Of a DNA stretch of 5,357 nucleotides, positions 1-5,357 are shown one piece after another. The notes under the pieces were generated by a model that searched no databases, was not told the origin of the DNA, and saw only the letters and a program-made list of their open reading frames with translations. The stretch lies in the NCBI GenBank assembly GCA_002412985.1, contig DHWC01000048.1:1-5357 (forward strand). Direction: 5' to 3'. Within the stretch, counting starts at the first letter, position 1, and each line of letters starts with the position of its first letter. A program made the translations under genes and the position numbers. This DNA comes from Methylocystaceae bacterium UBA5192. GTDB taxonomy: Bacteria; Pseudomonadota; Alphaproteobacteria; Rhizobiales; Beijerinckiaceae.

Positions 1-259
1 CATCTTTTAAGAAAAGCCGCCGCTCCGCTTGATCTGGCGTATTATTTCCTGAGGCTTCAATCCGCTCAATAGTAAGAGTCGTTATTGGATGCGCAAAATC
101 ATCAATCACGCCCCAAACCTTCTCAAGCGGCGCATCAACTTTTATCTCTTCGACGACTTTTAACGGAGAAGCGCCATGCGCAGCATGGGCTGCGCATGGC
201 GAAGTGAGCAACAAAACGGCAACAACGAGTTTTTTAAAAAACGTCGCGCGCATCTTCAT
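1..259 (-). CDS. MxaD-like SRPBCC periplasmic protein, 3' end cut by window edge
   Basis: Reverse-strand frame open from an ATG at 259 to the window edge, giving the first 86 residues. Residues 1-26 form a typical Sec signal peptide: a basic start (MKMRATFFKK), a hydrophobic VVAVLLL core and an AHA or HAA cleavage site. The mature part starts with HGASPLKVVEEIKV, then an AP..KVW segment (APLEKVWGVIDDF). The neighbour at 286-834 has the same layout, and roughly a third of the aligned mature residues are identical, so the two are tandem paralogues. The family (SRPBCC/polyketide cyclase-like fold) binds hydrophobic ligands or acts as an accessory protein. MxaD itself helps methanol dehydrogenase interact with cytochrome cL in the periplasm. 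Unlike its neighbour, this copy has no W-x-P after the KVW segment (TTLTIERIE instead). No good Shine-Dalgarno precedes the ATG at 259 or the in-frame ATG at 253, so the exact start is uncertain. It lies 26 bp after the upstream gene's stop and is probably co-transcribed with it. Confidence 0.8.
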   Translation of the reverse strand, partial: MKMRATFFKKLVVAVLLLTSPCAAHAAHGASPLKVVEEIKVDAPLEKVWGVIDDFAHPITTLTIERIEASGNNTPDQAERRLFLKD

Positions 260-285
260 GGAATATAACGCGAATGAGCCGACGA

Positions 286-834
286 TTATTTGCCTTCAAC
301 TTTTGTTTTTAAAGCGGCCAGACCAGATTTATAGATATCTGTGACAGCTTTAATGGCCGCTTCATCCGATTGCTCTGGCGGCGGATCATTATTCATGAAG
401 CCCCGATAGAAAGCGCCTTTCCACTCAACAATGCTTTTGCCGCCTTCTTCTTTAATCGAAATCGTCGCGGCGTAATTATTAACCGGTAAAATCTTAGGAT
501 CAACATTGTCGATTTTATAGCTGATCGTTTTGCTGGCTTCGTCATATTTTGTCAGCGACTCTTCGATCACGCCATTTTTTAAAATTAATTTTCGTTTCGC
601 TTCTGGACTATTTCCGCCAGTCCCTTCCGTTTTTTCAACGCCCGGCACCCAGCTCAAGTCCTGAAAATTTCCAACAATCGCCCAGACCTTATCCGCTGGC
701 GCGGCAATCTCGATCTTCTCGATGACTTTCTGGCGCGAAGGGCCGTGAGCTGAGGCAGGCGCTGTGATCAGCGCTGCTGGAAGAAGCGACATCGCAGCAA
801 ATAAAAAAGCGCGTCGCGCAAATAGAAAGGACAT
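286..834 (-). CDS. MxaD-like SRPBCC family protein, exported
   Basis: Complete frame of 182 residues. The start is supported by an AGGAGA ribosome binding site at 842-847, 7 nt upstream of the ATG. Residues 1-29 are a signal peptide ending APASA; the mature protein would start HGPSRQKV, the beginning typical of MxaD-like proteins. An RRAFLF stretch (residues 7-12) resembles a twin-arginine export motif. The SRPBCC domain follows at about residues 36-180: an IEIAAPADKVWAIVGNF strand and helix (41-57), a SWVP motif (61-64), beta strands including VEWKGAFYRGF (136-146), a proline turn (151-153) and a C-terminal helix of about 155-178. The known family member MxaD is a periplasmic protein that improves electron transfer from methanol dehydrogenase to cytochrome cL. 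Homologues also occur outside mxa clusters, so the partner here is unknown. It leads a probable two-gene unit with the paralogue at 1-259. The fold and export are well supported; the physiological role is inferred. Confidence 0.85.
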   Translation of the reverse strand: MSFLFARRAFLFAAMSLLPAALITAPASAHGPSRQKVIEKIEIAAPADKVWAIVGNFQDLSWVPGVEKTEGTGGNSPEAKRKLILKNGVIEESLTKYDEASKTISYKIDNVDPKILPVNNYAATISIKEEGGKSIVEWKGAFYRGFMNNDPPPEQSDEAAIKAVTDIYKSGLAALKTKVEGK

Positions 835-862
835 CCTAATTTCTCCTGAAAACCTGTCTAAG

Positions 863-878
863 CCGCCGCAAGCGGCGG
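863..878 (-). promoter_or_regulatory. GC-rich hairpin in the 5' leader of the MxaD-like gene
   Basis: Perfect inverted repeat CCGCCGC-AA-GCGGCGG, a 7-bp stem on a 2-nt spacer (in practice 6 bp closing a CAAG tetraloop). It lies about 29 nt upstream of the ATG at 834 and 15 nt upstream of the ribosome binding site. No T-run follows on either strand, so it is not an intrinsic terminator. It could stabilise the mRNA 5' end or affect ribosome access. The structure is plain to see; a function is not shown. Confidence 0.4.
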
Positions 879-886
879 TAATGCCA

Positions 887-915
887 CATAAAGACCTGGA
901 TCACCGCCCCGTCAA
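887..915 (-). promoter_or_regulatory. Weak candidate sigma70 promoter for the MxaD-like pair
   Basis: On the minus strand a good -35 element, TTGACG (915-910), is followed after 17 nt by a poor -10, TTTATG (892-887). Transcription would start near 880, just ahead of the GC-rich hairpin, leaving a leader of about 45 nt. The -10 matches the consensus at only three of six positions, so this is the best-placed candidate and not a firm call. Confidence 0.25.
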
Positions 916-1186
916 GTCAACAAATCCAAGCGGCTACCAGCAAAGCTAAACGCCAGACAAACCCGCTATCCAAGGGAAAAATGACCGTTCACGCGCTAAT
1001 GCGGTAAGCTATTTTTTGCGCTCACTTCATGCATTGAAGGCGGCGCATAGCAGGCTAAAAAAAGGGCTCATGATTGCAGGCACAGGCCCATCTCGAGCTC
1101 TTGGTAGAGCGCGCATTTATAAAGCTCTAAAAAGCAGCTCGACATGAACAGTAGTCTTTGAGGGAAAAAAGACGAGGCTAATTAGT
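916..1186. other. Non-coding stretch with nested inverted repeats
   Basis: No convincing gene lies between the MxaD-like gene and the nrdJ terminator. The one notable structure is at 1094-1141. An outer pair, CGAGCT (1094-1099) with AGCTCG (1136-1141), encloses an inner pair, TAGAGC (1105-1110) with GCTCTA (1124-1129), leaving a 13-nt loop. The segment could fold as an interrupted stem on either strand. On the plus strand it would be followed by the strong terminator at 1187-1221, as expected for a small RNA, but no clear plus-strand promoter was found. A 25-codon plus-strand frame (1070-1147) with AAGGG just before its ATG crosses the same segment and is probably chance. Confidence 0.3.
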
Positions 1187-1221
1187 AAAAAGCCCCGACT
1201 GATTTAGTCGGGGCTTTTTTT
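1187..1221 (-). terminator. Strong rho-independent terminator of nrdJ, bidirectional in form
   Basis: Perfect 10-bp stem AGCCCCGACT (1191-1200) with AGTCGGGGCT (1206-1215) around a 5-nt loop. It is flanked by an A-run on the left and a T-run on the right, so a U-tract follows the stem on either strand. It lies 7 nt beyond the nrdJ stop codon, so its main job is to end the nrdJ transcript. It would also stop any plus-strand transcript coming out of 835-1186. Confidence 0.93.
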
Positions 1222-1228
1222 AATCAGA

Positions 1229-4200
1229 TCAGGAGCAACCGGTTGTCGATCCGCAAGTTTCACACTTGAGACAGGTGCCATTGCGCACGAGGGTGAAATT
1301 AGCGCATTCCGGACAGGCTTCGCCAACATATCCCTTCATCCGCGCTTCAGCGCGACGCTCTGCGACCCCATCGATGGAACGCGTTGGCTCTGTCCAACCT
1401 AATGCAGATATTGGATCTCCAGCCACCTCGCTAATAATCTCCGGCTCAGCGCGCAATGCTGTCGCGCCGCCGCGCACAACCATCAGCTTATCGGTTTTTG
1501 ACCGCAATAAACCTTTGGAGACGACGGAGGAAGCTTCAGGCGCCTTGCCTTCATTTTCCCCTTTGCCCAGCACGTCATGACCGATGTCGTCAGGCGAAAC
1601 GTGAGCAAGGTCATGTCGTCCAAGATAGGAAACAGCCAGTTCGCGGAAGACATAATCAAGAATTGACGTCGCATTTTTGATCGCGTCATTGCCTTGAACA
1701 GGGCCGGCTGGTTCAAATCGCGTGAAGGTAAAGGCGTCAACATATTCCTCAAGCGGCACGCCGTACTGCAACCCAAGTGAAATCGCGATCGCGAAATTAT
1801 TCATCAAGCTTCTGAAGGCTGCGCCTTCCTTATGCATATCGATGAAGATCTCGCCCAGACGCCCGTCAACATATTCGCCTGTGCGAAGATAGACCTTGTG
1901 TCCGCCAACAGCCGCCTTTTGCGTATAGCCTTTACGACGATCTGGAAGCTTCTCGCGTTCCCGAACGACTTGATGAATCACGCGCTCAACAATACGTTCC
2001 GCTAGAGCCGCCGCCCGCGCAGGCGCGTTAGCTGCAACGAATTCTTCAACCTTATTGTCGTCTTCATCATCATCATTAGCGATCAATTGCGATGACAGCG
2101 GCTGCGAAAGTTTTGATCCATCCCGATAAAGCGCATTTGCCTTTAGGCCCAAGCGCCATGACAAAAGATAGGCTTGCTCGCAGTCCTCAACGGTCGCATC
2201 ATTTGGCATATTAATCGTCTTCGAGATCGCGCCTGTGATAAAGGGCTGCGCCGCAGCCATCATCCGGATATGCGAGTCGACAGAAAGATAGCGTTTGCCT
2301 GTGCGTCCGCATGGATTGGCGCAATCAAACACCGCATAATGTTCCGGCTTTAGGAAAGGCGCCCCTTCAAGCGTCATCGCGCCGCAAACATGCGTATTGG
2401 CGGCTTCTATCTCTGACTTACTATAGCCAAGATGGATAAGAAGATCGAAATTACGGTCCTCCAAAGCGTCGACAGGCACCTTCAAAGCGCTCGTTAAGAA
2501 ATCAGCGCCAAGCGTCCATTTATTAAAGACGAATTTAATATCGAAAGCTGAGGGAAGCGCGGCTTCAACAGCGGCGAGCTTTTCTGCAGTGAAGCCTTTT
2601 GCAGCCAAGGATGCTGAATTGACGCCCGGCGCATTCGCAAGCGAGGCATGACCAACGGCATAGGCCTCGATCTCAGCGATTTCATGCTCGCGATATCCCA
2701 AAGCGCGCAAACCTTCCGGCACCGCGCGATTGACGATCTTCAAATAGCCGCCGCCAGCTAATTTCTTGAATTTAACAAGCGCAAAATCCGGCTCAATGCC
2801 TGTCGTGTCGCAATCCATTACAAGGCCAATTGTGCCTGTAGGCGCGACAACAGTGACTTGAGCGTTGCGGTAACCATAAAGTTCGCCCTGAGAAAGGGCC
2901 TTGTCCCAAGCCAGCGCAGCGCGCTTCATCAGCAAAGGATCCGGACAGGCTTGTATATCAAGCGGCACAGGCGAGATCGCCAACTGCTCATAGCCTGTTT
3001 GCTCGCCATAGGCGGCGATGCGATGATTGCGAATAACGCGCAACATCGCTTCGCGATTTTCTTGGAAACGGGCGAATGTGCCGCGCTCTCGCGCCATTTC
3101 AGCGGAAGTTGCGTAGCAAATGCCCGTCATGATCGCGGATAAGGCGCCTGTGATCGCGCGGCCTGCCTCGCTGTCATAAGCAATGCCGGAAGACATCAAT
3201 AGTCCGCCAACATTGGCGTAACCCAGACCCAGCGTACGATAGTCATAAGAGAGCTGTGCAATCTCTTTCGATGGAAATTGCGCCATCAACACTGAGATCT
3301 CAAGCACAACTGTCCAGAGCCGCACCGCATGCTCATAAGAGTCAATGTCAATTTGCTTAGTTTCTTCGTTTCTAAACTGCAGCAAATTCAACGAAGCAAG
3401 ATTGCACGCTGTATCGTCGAGAAACATATATTCCGAACAGGGATTGGACGCTCTGATTTCGCCCCCGGCTGGGCACGTATGCCAATCATTAATTGTTGTA
3501 TGAAACTGGATGCCAGGATCAGCGGACGCCCATGCCGCATAACCAATTTTATCCCATAATTCCCGCGCGCGAAGCGATTTAGCCGGCTTGCCGTCAAGCC
3601 GACGCGTGAGCGTCCAGTCACCGTCCATCTCAACAGCGCGCAAAAACTCATCTGTGACGCGCACAGAGTTGTTTGAGTTTTGACCTGACACCGTCAGATA
3701 GGCTTCGCTATCCCAGTCTGTGTCATAGGTATCAAAACTAATGTCTTTAAAGCCCTGACGGGCAAACTGAATAATGCGCTTGATCAGATTATCTGGCACG
3801 TCATCCCGACGCGCGGCTTTAATTTCCCGCTTAAGCGCTGGATTAATGTCAGGGTTAAAACAATCATCGCCAGGACCTTCGCAATTGACGCAGGCGCGCA
3901 TGATCGCTTTGAGATGTTTCTTGACGATCTTTGACCCGGTAACGAGCGCAGCGACTTTTTCTTCTTCTTTAACTTTCCAATCGATAAAGGCTTCAATATC
4001 GGGATGGTCGATATCAACAACGACCATCTTCGCAGCGCGGCGCGTCGTACCGCCCGATTTGATCGCGCCCGCTGCGCGATCGCCGATTCTCAAGAAGGAC
4101 ATCAGGCCTGAGGAAGACCCGCCGCCGGATAGTTTTTCTTTCTCGCCGCGCAGCTTTGAAAAATTTGTGCCTGTGCCGGAGCCGTATTTGAACAAACGGG

Positions 4201-4864
4201 CTTCCCGCACCCAAAGATCCATGATGCCGCCGTCATTGACGAGATCATCTTCAATCGACTGAATGAAACAGGCGTGGGGCTGTGGATGTTCATAAGAAGA
4301 TTTTGACTTCACCATTTTGCCATTGGTGTAGTCGACGTAGAAATGGCCTTGGCTTGGTCCGTCTACCCCATAGGCCCAGTGCAAGCCGGTGTTGAACCAC
4401 TGTGGCGAATTGGGCGCCGCCATTTGCTTGGCGAGCATGAACCGAAGCTCATCGCTGAAAGCTTGTGCGTCTTCCTCTGAGTCGAAGTAGCCCCCCTTCC
4501 AACCCCAATAGGTCCAAGCGCCAGCTAAGCGGTCAAAAACCTGTTTGGCGGAAATTTCAGAGGTGAAGCGCTGATCCTTCGGCAAATCCGCTAGCGCCTC
4601 TGTGTCAGCGACGGAGCGCCAGAGAAAGGACGGAACGGTATTTTCTTCTACGCGCTTGAGATGGGCTGGCACGCCTGCTTTGCGGAAATATTTCTGCGCC
4701 AACACATCAGACGCGACCTGGCTCCACTGCGCGGGAACCTCAATATTATCAAGGGAAAACACTACCGATCCATCCGGATTGCGGATTTCGCTCTTTGTCG
4801 TCCGGAACTGGATATTCGCGTAGGGTGACTCACCAGCTGTTGTATAGCGCCGCTCAATTTTCAT
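1229..4864 (-). CDS. nrdJ: Adenosylcobalamin-dependent (class II) ribonucleoside reductase
   Basis: Reduces ribonucleotides to deoxyribonucleotides in the cytoplasm, using a thiyl radical made from adenosylcobalamin. It therefore needs neither oxygen nor a radical-generating small subunit. The protein has 1211 residues, normal for the long alphaproteobacterial form. Visible landmarks: the N-terminal domain without an ATP-cone; C199 in PHACFIQS and C487 in DDTACNLASLNL, the disulfide pair that reduces substrate; N474-P-C476-S-E478, the N-x-C-x-E finger loop with the radical cysteine; the glycine-rich KYGSGTGTNFSKLRGE segment (226-241); PTGTIGLVMDCDTTGIEPDF (675-694); an acidic linker DDDEDD (931-936); a TSCPD-type domain (about 985-1090); and a cysteine-rich tail with C1184, C1187, C1198, C1201, C1204 and C1210. 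In the tail, CxxC pairs probably bind zinc and the last cysteines re-reduce the active site. I start at MKIERRYT, where family members start, supported by the AAGGGGA site. The frame stays open upstream to a TTG at 4942, but those 26 residues do not look like family sequence. A single-gene transcript is likely. Confidence 0.97.
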   Translation of the reverse strand: MKIERRYTTAGESPYANIQFRTTKSEIRNPDGSVVFSLDNIEVPAQWSQVASDVLAQKYFRKAGVPAHLKRVEENTVPSFLWRSVADTEALADLPKDQRFTSEISAKQVFDRLAGAWTYWGWKGGYFDSEEDAQAFSDELRFMLAKQMAAPNSPQWFNTGLHWAYGVDGPSQGHFYVDYTNGKMVKSKSSYEHPQPHACFIQSIEDDLVNDGGIMDLWVREARLFKYGSGTGTNFSKLRGEKEKLSGGGSSSGLMSFLRIGDRAAGAIKSGGTTRRAAKMVVVDIDHPDIEAFIDWKVKEEEKVAALVTGSKIVKKHLKAIMRACVNCEGPGDDCFNPDINPALKREIKAARRDDVPDNLIKRIIQFARQGFKDISFDTYDTDWDSEAYLTVSGQNSNNSVRVTDEFLRAVEMDGDWTLTRRLDGKPAKSLRARELWDKIGYAAWASADPGIQFHTTINDWHTCPAGGEIRASNPCSEYMFLDDTACNLASLNLLQFRNEETKQIDIDSYEHAVRLWTVVLEISVLMAQFPSKEIAQLSYDYRTLGLGYANVGGLLMSSGIAYDSEAGRAITGALSAIMTGICYATSAEMARERGTFARFQENREAMLRVIRNHRIAAYGEQTGYEQLAISPVPLDIQACPDPLLMKRAALAWDKALSQGELYGYRNAQVTVVAPTGTIGLVMDCDTTGIEPDFALVKFKKLAGGGYLKIVNRAVPEGLRALGYREHEIAEIEAYAVGHASLANAPGVNSASLAAKGFTAEKLAAVEAALPSAFDIKFVFNKWTLGADFLTSALKVPVDALEDRNFDLLIHLGYSKSEIEAANTHVCGAMTLEGAPFLKPEHYAVFDCANPCGRTGKRYLSVDSHIRMMAAAQPFITGAISKTINMPNDATVEDCEQAYLLSWRLGLKANALYRDGSKLSQPLSSQLIANDDDEDDNKVEEFVAANAPARAAALAERIVERVIHQVVREREKLPDRRKGYTQKAAVGGHKVYLRTGEYVDGRLGEIFIDMHKEGAAFRSLMNNFAIAISLGLQYGVPLEEYVDAFTFTRFEPAGPVQGNDAIKNATSILDYVFRELAVSYLGRHDLAHVSPDDIGHDVLGKGENEGKAPEASSVVSKGLLRSKTDKLMVVRGGATALRAEPEIISEVAGDPISALGWTEPTRSIDGVAERRAEARMKGYVGEACPECANFTLVRNGTCLKCETCGSTTGCS

Positions 4865-5134
4865 GACCCAATATCCCCTTGATAGGCGAGTGATCGCCCG
4901 TGCGCCGCCGTCTGTGCGACAGCGAGGCTTGTTCCGTTGCAAAATACTCTGAGGCCAAGTGCCCTATGCCCGCGGATAAAATTCGCGAGAGAAAGCCGGC
5001 TTAAAAAAACAGAAATACACACACGCGACCCGCAACTAACCCCGGGACTTCTCCCTGCACGACCGTCTGATGGCGTTTTCGTTCGCCGCATGAACATCGC
5101 GTGACCTCTCTACGATGCGCGAGTCTGCTAACGG
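4865..5134 (-). other. Long nrdJ 5' leader containing a 78-codon open frame
   Basis: If transcription starts near 5134 (see the promoter entry), nrdJ has a leader of about 270 nt. Inside it, a frame from ATG at 5097 runs uninterrupted for 78 codons and stops at 4863-4861, where TGA overlaps the nrdJ ATG as ATGA, the usual mark of translational coupling. The ATG has a reasonable AGAGAGG ribosome binding site at 5105-5111, 7 nt away. Against a real gene: codon choice differs from nrdJ (AGA, AGG, CGA and many GGG), the protein is arginine- and glycine-rich with no domain I recognise, and a frame of this length can arise by chance. I also checked for a cobalamin riboswitch, since the enzyme uses B12, and found no B12-box-like sequence. 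Other structure: a 10-bp palindrome AAGCCGGCTT (4993-5002) beside a T-run, and a short hairpin before the nrdJ ribosome binding site. Confidence 0.35.
4874..4880 (-). promoter_or_regulatory. Ribosome binding site fixing the nrdJ start
   Basis: AAGGGGA on the minus strand, 9 nt before the ATG at 4864. It favours the MKIERRYT start over the longer in-frame reading from TTG at 4942. A 5-bp hairpin, GGCGA-TCAC-TCGCC (4885-4898), sits 4 nt upstream of it and might affect ribosome access. Confidence 0.7.
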
Positions 5135-5150
5135 CGTCAAGATATAGTGG
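5135..5150 (-). promoter_or_regulatory. NrdR-box-like site 1 (promoter -10 side)
   Basis: On the minus strand the 16-mer CCACTATATCTTGACG matches the published NrdR-box pattern acaCwAtATaTwGtgt at about 11 positions, including the C-w-A-t-A-T core and the w-G of the second half. NrdR is the zinc-finger and ATP-cone repressor of ribonucleotide reductase genes, which normally binds two boxes on the same face of the DNA. A second similar box lies 31 bp away. This site covers the proposed -10 element, as expected for repression. Confidence 0.6.
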
Positions 5151-5171
5151 TATAAATTAACAGATCGACAA
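5142..5171 (-). promoter_or_regulatory. Candidate sigma70 promoter of nrdJ
   Basis: Minus-strand -35 TTGTCG (5171-5166), an 18-nt spacer and -10 CTATAT (5147-5142). Transcription would start near 5134. The -35 lies in NrdR-like site 2 and the -10 in site 1, so repressor binding would block both. The promoter is inferred from motif position only. Confidence 0.5.
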
Positions 5172-5181
5172 GATGTGGAAA
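5166..5181 (-). promoter_or_regulatory. NrdR-box-like site 2 (promoter -35 side)
   Basis: On the minus strand TTTCCACATCTTGTCG. It fits the NrdR consensus only moderately (about 8 of 16) but shares 10 of 16 positions with site 1, including ATCTTG and the final CG. It is offset from site 1 by exactly 31 bp, close to three helical turns, which is the usual spacing of paired NrdR boxes. The pairing and spacing make the call more than the single match does. Confidence 0.5.
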
Positions 5182-5182
5182 A
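5174..5182 (-). promoter_or_regulatory. DnaA-box match upstream of nrdJ
   Basis: TTTTCCACA on the minus strand fits the consensus TTWTNCACA at all nine positions. A weaker 7-of-9 match, CTATCCACG, lies 3 bp further upstream at 5186-5194. The strong box overlaps NrdR-like site 2 just upstream of the -35. DnaA control of ribonucleotide reductase genes is known in E. coli (nrdAB), so a similar link here is plausible but untested. Confidence 0.4.
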
Positions 5183-5228
5183 ATTCGTGGATAGTGGGGA
5201 AATCTTTTTTGGGGGAAATATGTCAACA

Positions 5229-5252
5229 GGCTGAATTCTGGGCGCTTCAGCC
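5229..5252. repeat. Perfect 7-bp inverted repeat upstream of the nrdJ promoter
   Basis: GGCTGAA (5229-5235) and TTCAGCC (5246-5252) around a 10-nt loop. It lies between the terminator of the upstream gene and the nrdJ control sites. No T-run adjoins it on either strand, so it is unlikely to be a terminator. It could be a binding site for a dimeric regulator or simply chance. Confidence 0.35.
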
Positions 5253-5260
5253 GGATGATG

Positions 5261-5297
5261 AAAAAAAGGGCCTCTCAAGACGCTAGATTTAGCCCCT
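5261..5297 (-). terminator. Rho-independent terminator of the upstream gene
   Basis: On the minus strand AGGGGCT (5297-5291) pairs with AGGCCCT (5273-5267), interrupted by one G-G mismatch, across a 17-nt loop, and runs into seven Ts (5267-5261). It starts 8 nt after the stop codon at 5306, which supports that reading frame as a real gene end and insulates nrdJ from read-through. Confidence 0.65.
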
Positions 5298-5305
5298 CCA
5301 CTCCT

Positions 5306-5357
5306 TTAGACGCCCGCCGCCGCTTGTTCGTATACAATACGCCCGCCCACAACAGTC
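5306..5357 (-). CDS. C-terminal end of a probable amidohydrolase, 5' part outside window
   Basis: The last 16 codons before a TAA at 5308-5306 read TVVGGRIVYEQAAAGV on the minus strand. A short beta-strand ending of the form T-V-V-G-G-R-I-V-Y-E is very typical of the C-terminus of metal-dependent amidohydrolases (the small beta-sandwich domain after the TIM barrel), where it often closes the protein. A terminator directly downstream supports a true gene end. Only the tail is visible, so catalytic residues and substrate cannot be judged. A plus-strand frame over the same bases is also open but has no ribosome binding site and no family likeness. Confidence 0.5.
   Translation of the reverse strand, partial: TVVGGRIVYEQAAAGV

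Noticed and set aside
182..204. Lipoprotein signal in the partial MxaD-like protein (cysteine at residue 22)
   Set aside because: The residues before the cysteine (T-S-P) do not form a lipobox, and a good signal peptidase I site follows.
764..949. 61-codon plus-strand frame
   Set aside because: Antisense to the signal-peptide region of the MxaD-like gene, no ribosome binding site, no recognisable sequence.
1058..1086. Possible minus-strand terminator (GGGC...GCCC followed by seven Ts)
   Set aside because: Only a 4-bp stem with a long loop, and no gene ends just upstream of it.
1094..1110. tRNA D-arm-like segment (GCTC-TTGGTA-GAGC)
   Set aside because: The D-loop would be two nucleotides short, and no matching anticodon arm, T-arm or acceptor stem follows.
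1070..1147. 25-codon plus-strand frame
   Set aside because: Very short, with its AAGGG only 3 nt before the ATG, no recognisable sequence, and fully inside an inverted-repeat segment.
3774..4262. 162-codon plus-strand frame antisense to nrdJ
   Set aside because: Mirrors conserved nrdJ coding sequence; serine- and arginine-rich composition typical of antisense frames.
4865..4942. 26-residue N-terminal extension of nrdJ from a TTG
   Set aside because: Arginine-rich and unlike family members, while the ATG at 4864 has a good ribosome binding site and begins the conserved sequence.
5204..5226. Perfect -35 TTGACA (5226-5221) as an alternative nrdJ promoter
   Set aside because: At 16-18 nt spacing the -10 position reads like ATTTCC, which does not resemble TATAAT.
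5259..5357. Plus-strand frame starting with tandem ATGs near 5256 and open to the right edge
   Set aside because: No ribosome binding site, no family likeness, and it runs through a terminator stem and over the better-supported minus-strand gene end.

Overview
The window comes from an alphaproteobacterium, probably of the Hyphomicrobiales or a related group. The main evidence is a long class II ribonucleotide reductase whose sequence and C-terminal cysteine-rich tail look alphaproteobacterial from memory of the family. Two MxaD-like periplasmic proteins hint at a background with PQQ-dependent alcohol oxidation or methylotrophy, but no mxa, xox or pqq gene is visible, so that is only a hint. 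Every gene I can support is on the minus strand, so the sequence reads from right to left.

Right edge (5306-5357): the last 16 codons of a gene, probably an amidohydrolase, followed at once by a rho-independent terminator (5261-5297). Next comes the regulatory region of the main gene (about 5135-5226). It holds two NrdR-box-like sites exactly 31 bp apart, a sigma70-type promoter whose -35 and -10 lie inside those sites, and a DnaA-box match overlapping the upstream site. A leader of about 270 nt (4865-5134) follows. It contains an open 78-codon frame with its own ribosome binding site, and its stop overlaps the nrdJ start as ATGA.

Centre (1229-4864): nrdJ, adenosylcobalamin-dependent ribonucleotide reductase, 1211 residues, complete, with all expected catalytic cysteines. 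It ends at a strong and symmetrical terminator (1187-1221).

Left side: a non-coding stretch (835-1228) with nested inverted repeats and a weak promoter candidate. Then come two adjacent genes for exported SRPBCC (MxaD-like) proteins. The first (286-834) is complete and the second (1-259) is cut by the window edge. They are 26 bp apart and look like a tandem duplication in one operon.

Functionally, nrdJ makes deoxyribonucleotides without oxygen or a separate radical-generating subunit, and its control region looks built to sense dNTP status (NrdR) and perhaps replication initiation (DnaA). The MxaD-like pair is a separate periplasmic unit beyond the nrdJ terminator. I see no mobile element, CRISPR array, tRNA or rRNA. 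The least explained parts are the nrdJ leader and the structured non-coding stretch at 1094-1141.
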